Source of the DNA: [Muricauda] lutisoli (nom. illeg.)
GTDB taxonomy: Bacteria > Bacteroidota > Bacteroidia > Flavobacteriales > Flavobacteriaceae
Direction of reading: 5' to 3'
Length of the DNA stretch: 64,000 nucleotides
Assembly (NCBI RefSeq): GCF_017313105.1
Contig: NZ_JAFLND010000001.1
Coordinates: 124,001-188,000 of the forward strand
Shown here: in pieces, positions 62,454 to 64,000 of the stretch
Position numbering within the stretch: position 1 is the stretch's first letter
Layout: each line of letters opens with the position of its first letter
Position numbers and translations under genes: made by a program
The notes under the pieces: model-generated
What the model was told of the DNA's origin: nothing
What the model saw: the letters and a program-made list of their open reading frames with translations, nothing else
The model's database searches: none

Positions 62454-63638
62454 ATGAGGATAACCAAACCTTCTATATTTTATTTCGTTTTATTTGTGGT
62501 CCTTATAAATATGGGCTGTAAGCAAAACAAAAAAGAAAGCCAGTCAGAAATGGAAACTGTAAAAACCGAGAGCAAAGAAAACCCCATTGAGGAATCAGTC
62601 TTTGGCGAAATGCCCGATGGGACCAAGGTGAAGAAATTCACACTTAAAAATGAAGCAGGAATGGAAGTTGATGTCATCACCTATGGTGGTATCATAACCC
62701 GTTGGACGGCCCCTGATAAAAATGGAGTTTACGATGATGTAGTGCTGGGCTTTGATAACCTGGGTCAATATCTGGAGAGCAACCCATACTTTGGTGCACT
62801 TATTGGCAGGTACGGAAATCGTATTGCCAATGGGAAGTTTTCTTTGGATGGAAATACGTATGATTTGGCAACCAATGATGGGGATAACCATCTGCACGGA
62901 GGTGAAAAGGGATTCGATAAAGTGGTCTGGAACGCTGTTGCGAAGAACACTGATGACGGCGCGGCAGTTGAGCTTTCCTATACAAGCAAGGATGGGGAAG
63001 AAGGATACCCGGGTAAATTGGATGTCAAGGTGACCTATACACTTACTGATGATAACGAATTGGATATACAGTACGAAGCTGTAACCGATAAACCCACCAT
63101 TGTAAATCTTACGCAGCATAGTTATTTTAATCTTTCCGGAATGTTTACCAAAAAGGTATTGGACCATAAATTATACCTGAATGCCGATACTTTTCTTCCG
63201 GTAGATGGAGGTTTGATCCCGACCGGTGAGATGAGACCGGTGGTAGGAACACCTTTTGATTTTAAGGAACCCAAATTAATCGGACAAGAGATAGGAACAG
63301 ATAACCAACAGCTCGACCTTGGTAAAGGATATGATCATTGCTGGGTGCTAAATGAAGAAGAAGAAAATTTCCGTTTGGCAGCGACCGTACATCATCCAAA
63401 AACCGGCCGTTTCATGGAAGTGTACACCGATGAACCAGGAATACAGTTTTATAGCGGGAACTTTTTGGATGGAACCTTGCCGGCAAAAAACGGAGGTACA
63501 TATGTTCAAAGATCGGGTTTCTGTTTGGAAACCCAACATTTCCCTGATAGCCCTAATCAAAGTGATTTTCCTTCAGTAAGGTTAAATCCTGGAGAAACAT
63601 ATTCTTCTAGGACTTTATACAAACTATCAACCAAATAA
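62454..63638 (+). CDS. galM: Aldose 1-epimerase (mutarotase) lipoprotein
   Basis: A 394-residue aldose 1-epimerase. The catalytic residues fit His in NHLHGGEKGFDK, His in LTQHSYFNL and Glu in FCLETQHFPDSPN. Unlike cytoplasmic GalM it has a lipoprotein signal peptide (lipobox NMGCK), so it should equilibrate the anomers of released arabinose (or galactose) outside the inner membrane before uptake. It lies 23 bases after araA and 9 bases before the symporter gene. Confidence 0.94.
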   Translation: MRITKPSIFYFVLFVVLINMGCKQNKKESQSEMETVKTESKENPIEESVFGEMPDGTKVKKFTLKNEAGMEVDVITYGGIITRWTAPDKNGVYDDVVLGFDNLGQYLESNPYFGALIGRYGNRIANGKFSLDGNTYDLATNDGDNHLHGGEKGFDKVVWNAVAKNTDDGAAVELSYTSKDGEEGYPGKLDVKVTYTLTDDNELDIQYEAVTDKPTIVNLTQHSYFNLSGMFTKKVLDHKLYLNADTFLPVDGGLIPTGEMRPVVGTPFDFKEPKLIGQEIGTDNQQLDLGKGYDHCWVLNEEEENFRLAATVHHPKTGRFMEVYTDEPGIQFYSGNFLDGTLPAKNGGTYVQRSGFCLETQHFPDSPNQSDFPSVRLNPGETYSSRTLYKLSTK

Positions 63639-63647
63639 AAAACTACT

Positions 63648-64000
63648 ATGAAGACATTGGATACTTTTGATTGGATAACCATATCCATCTACTTTTTGGT
63701 CCTATTGGGTATAGCCCTTTGGGTGATCCGCAAAAAGGAGAACAACACAGAGGATTATTTTTTGGCAGGTAGAAATGTGGGCTGGTTTGTGGTCGGTGCT
63801 TCTATATTTGCTTCCAATATTGGGTCGGAACACGTTGTGGGCCTTGCGGGAGCTGGAGCGGGTAACCGATTGCCCATGTTGATTTATGAGATCCAGGCAT
63901 GGGTAGTTCTGATTTTGGGTTGGGTATTCCTTCCATTTTATGCAAGGGCAGGAGTGTTTACCATGCCAGAATTTTTGGAAAAGCGTTTCGACGCCAGAGC
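63648..64000 (+). CDS. Sodium/solute symporter (SSS family), 3' end cut by the window
   Basis: The first 117 residues of an SSS-family secondary transporter. The start MKTLDTFDWITISIYFLVL leads into the first membrane helix, followed by the family motif EDYFLAGRNVGWFVVGASIFASNIGSEH and FTMPEFLEKRF. By position after araA and the mutarotase gene it is the likely Na+/L-arabinose importer, as in the Bacteroides arabinose operon. The reading frame continues past base 64000. Confidence 0.93.
   Translation, partial: MKTLDTFDWITISIYFLVLLGIALWVIRKKENNTEDYFLAGRNVGWFVVGASIFASNIGSEHVVGLAGAGAGNRLPMLIYEIQAWVVLILGWVFLPFYARAGVFTMPEFLEKRFDAR

Overview
The window looks like a chromosomal stretch from a marine or otherwise polysaccharide-degrading member of the Flavobacteriaceae (Bacteroidota). 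The evidence is a SusC/SusD pair, an ECF sigma/FecR/TonB-receptor trio, many type II signal peptides, -7 boxes of the Bacteroidota form TAnnTTTG, and a Nudix-type arabinose regulator of a kind known from Bacteroidota. The genus cannot be fixed from this sequence alone. No tRNA, rRNA, CRISPR array or recognisable insertion sequence was seen.

Bases 1 to about 25.8 kb are mostly ordinary core and conserved genes: the 3' part of argS, a DUF559 nuclease flanked by palindromic repeats, an iron-type sigma/anti-sigma/TonB receptor operon divergent from two acidic lipoproteins, ffh, folD, a DUF2306 membrane protein, VOC and alpha/beta-hydrolase proteins, a HerA-like ATPase, an exported RidA protein, queE, a metzincin-like lipoprotein, a methyltransferase, a YkgJ-type cysteine cluster protein, a fatty-acid-hydroxylase-family protein, a NamZ-type muramidase, a LolC/E-type permease, an M20 peptidase, an aldose-epimerase-like protein and an exonuclease/GIY-YIG fusion. 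Small features include a 50-residue lipoprotein gene at 11045-11197, a palindromic -7 box shared by two divergent units, and three genes whose -7 box lies directly against the start codon.

Bases 25.8 to 35.2 kb hold a hydroxyproline module. An AraC-type regulator diverges from a tightly coupled operon of a DapA-family deaminase, an alpha-ketoglutarate-semialdehyde-type dehydrogenase and a two-cysteine 4-hydroxyproline 2-epimerase. The next gene, 41 bases on and on the same strand, is a 1015-residue LamG-containing beta-L-arabinofuranosidase of the DUF1680 (GH127/GH146) fold, followed by a DUF885 peptidase. The expected D-hydroxyproline oxidase is not in the window.

Bases 35.2 to 64.0 kb form one long L-arabinose locus. 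A Nudix-family regulator (AraR type) diverges from susC, susD, a 13-repeat FG-GAP/ASPIC lipoprotein, an arabinanase (GH43), GH51, GH43, GH30, a two-domain GH43, GH127, a second GH51 and GH97. These are followed by araB, araD, araA, a lipoprotein mutarotase and the start of a sodium/solute symporter. Together they could capture an arabinose-rich glycan at the surface, remove alpha- and beta-L-arabinofuranosyl and possibly beta-L-arabinopyranosyl residues, import L-arabinose and convert it to D-xylulose 5-phosphate.

The most interesting reading is that the two modules belong together. Beta-L-arabinofuranose linked to hydroxyproline is the hallmark of extensin-type and green-algal hydroxyproline-rich glycoproteins, and this locus pairs enzymes for that sugar linkage with enzymes for the amino acid it is attached to. 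A 19-base near-palindrome (AAGTGTT-N5-TACATTT) occurs upstream of susC and, inverted, upstream of the first GH51 gene, and is a strong candidate operator for the AraR-type regulator.
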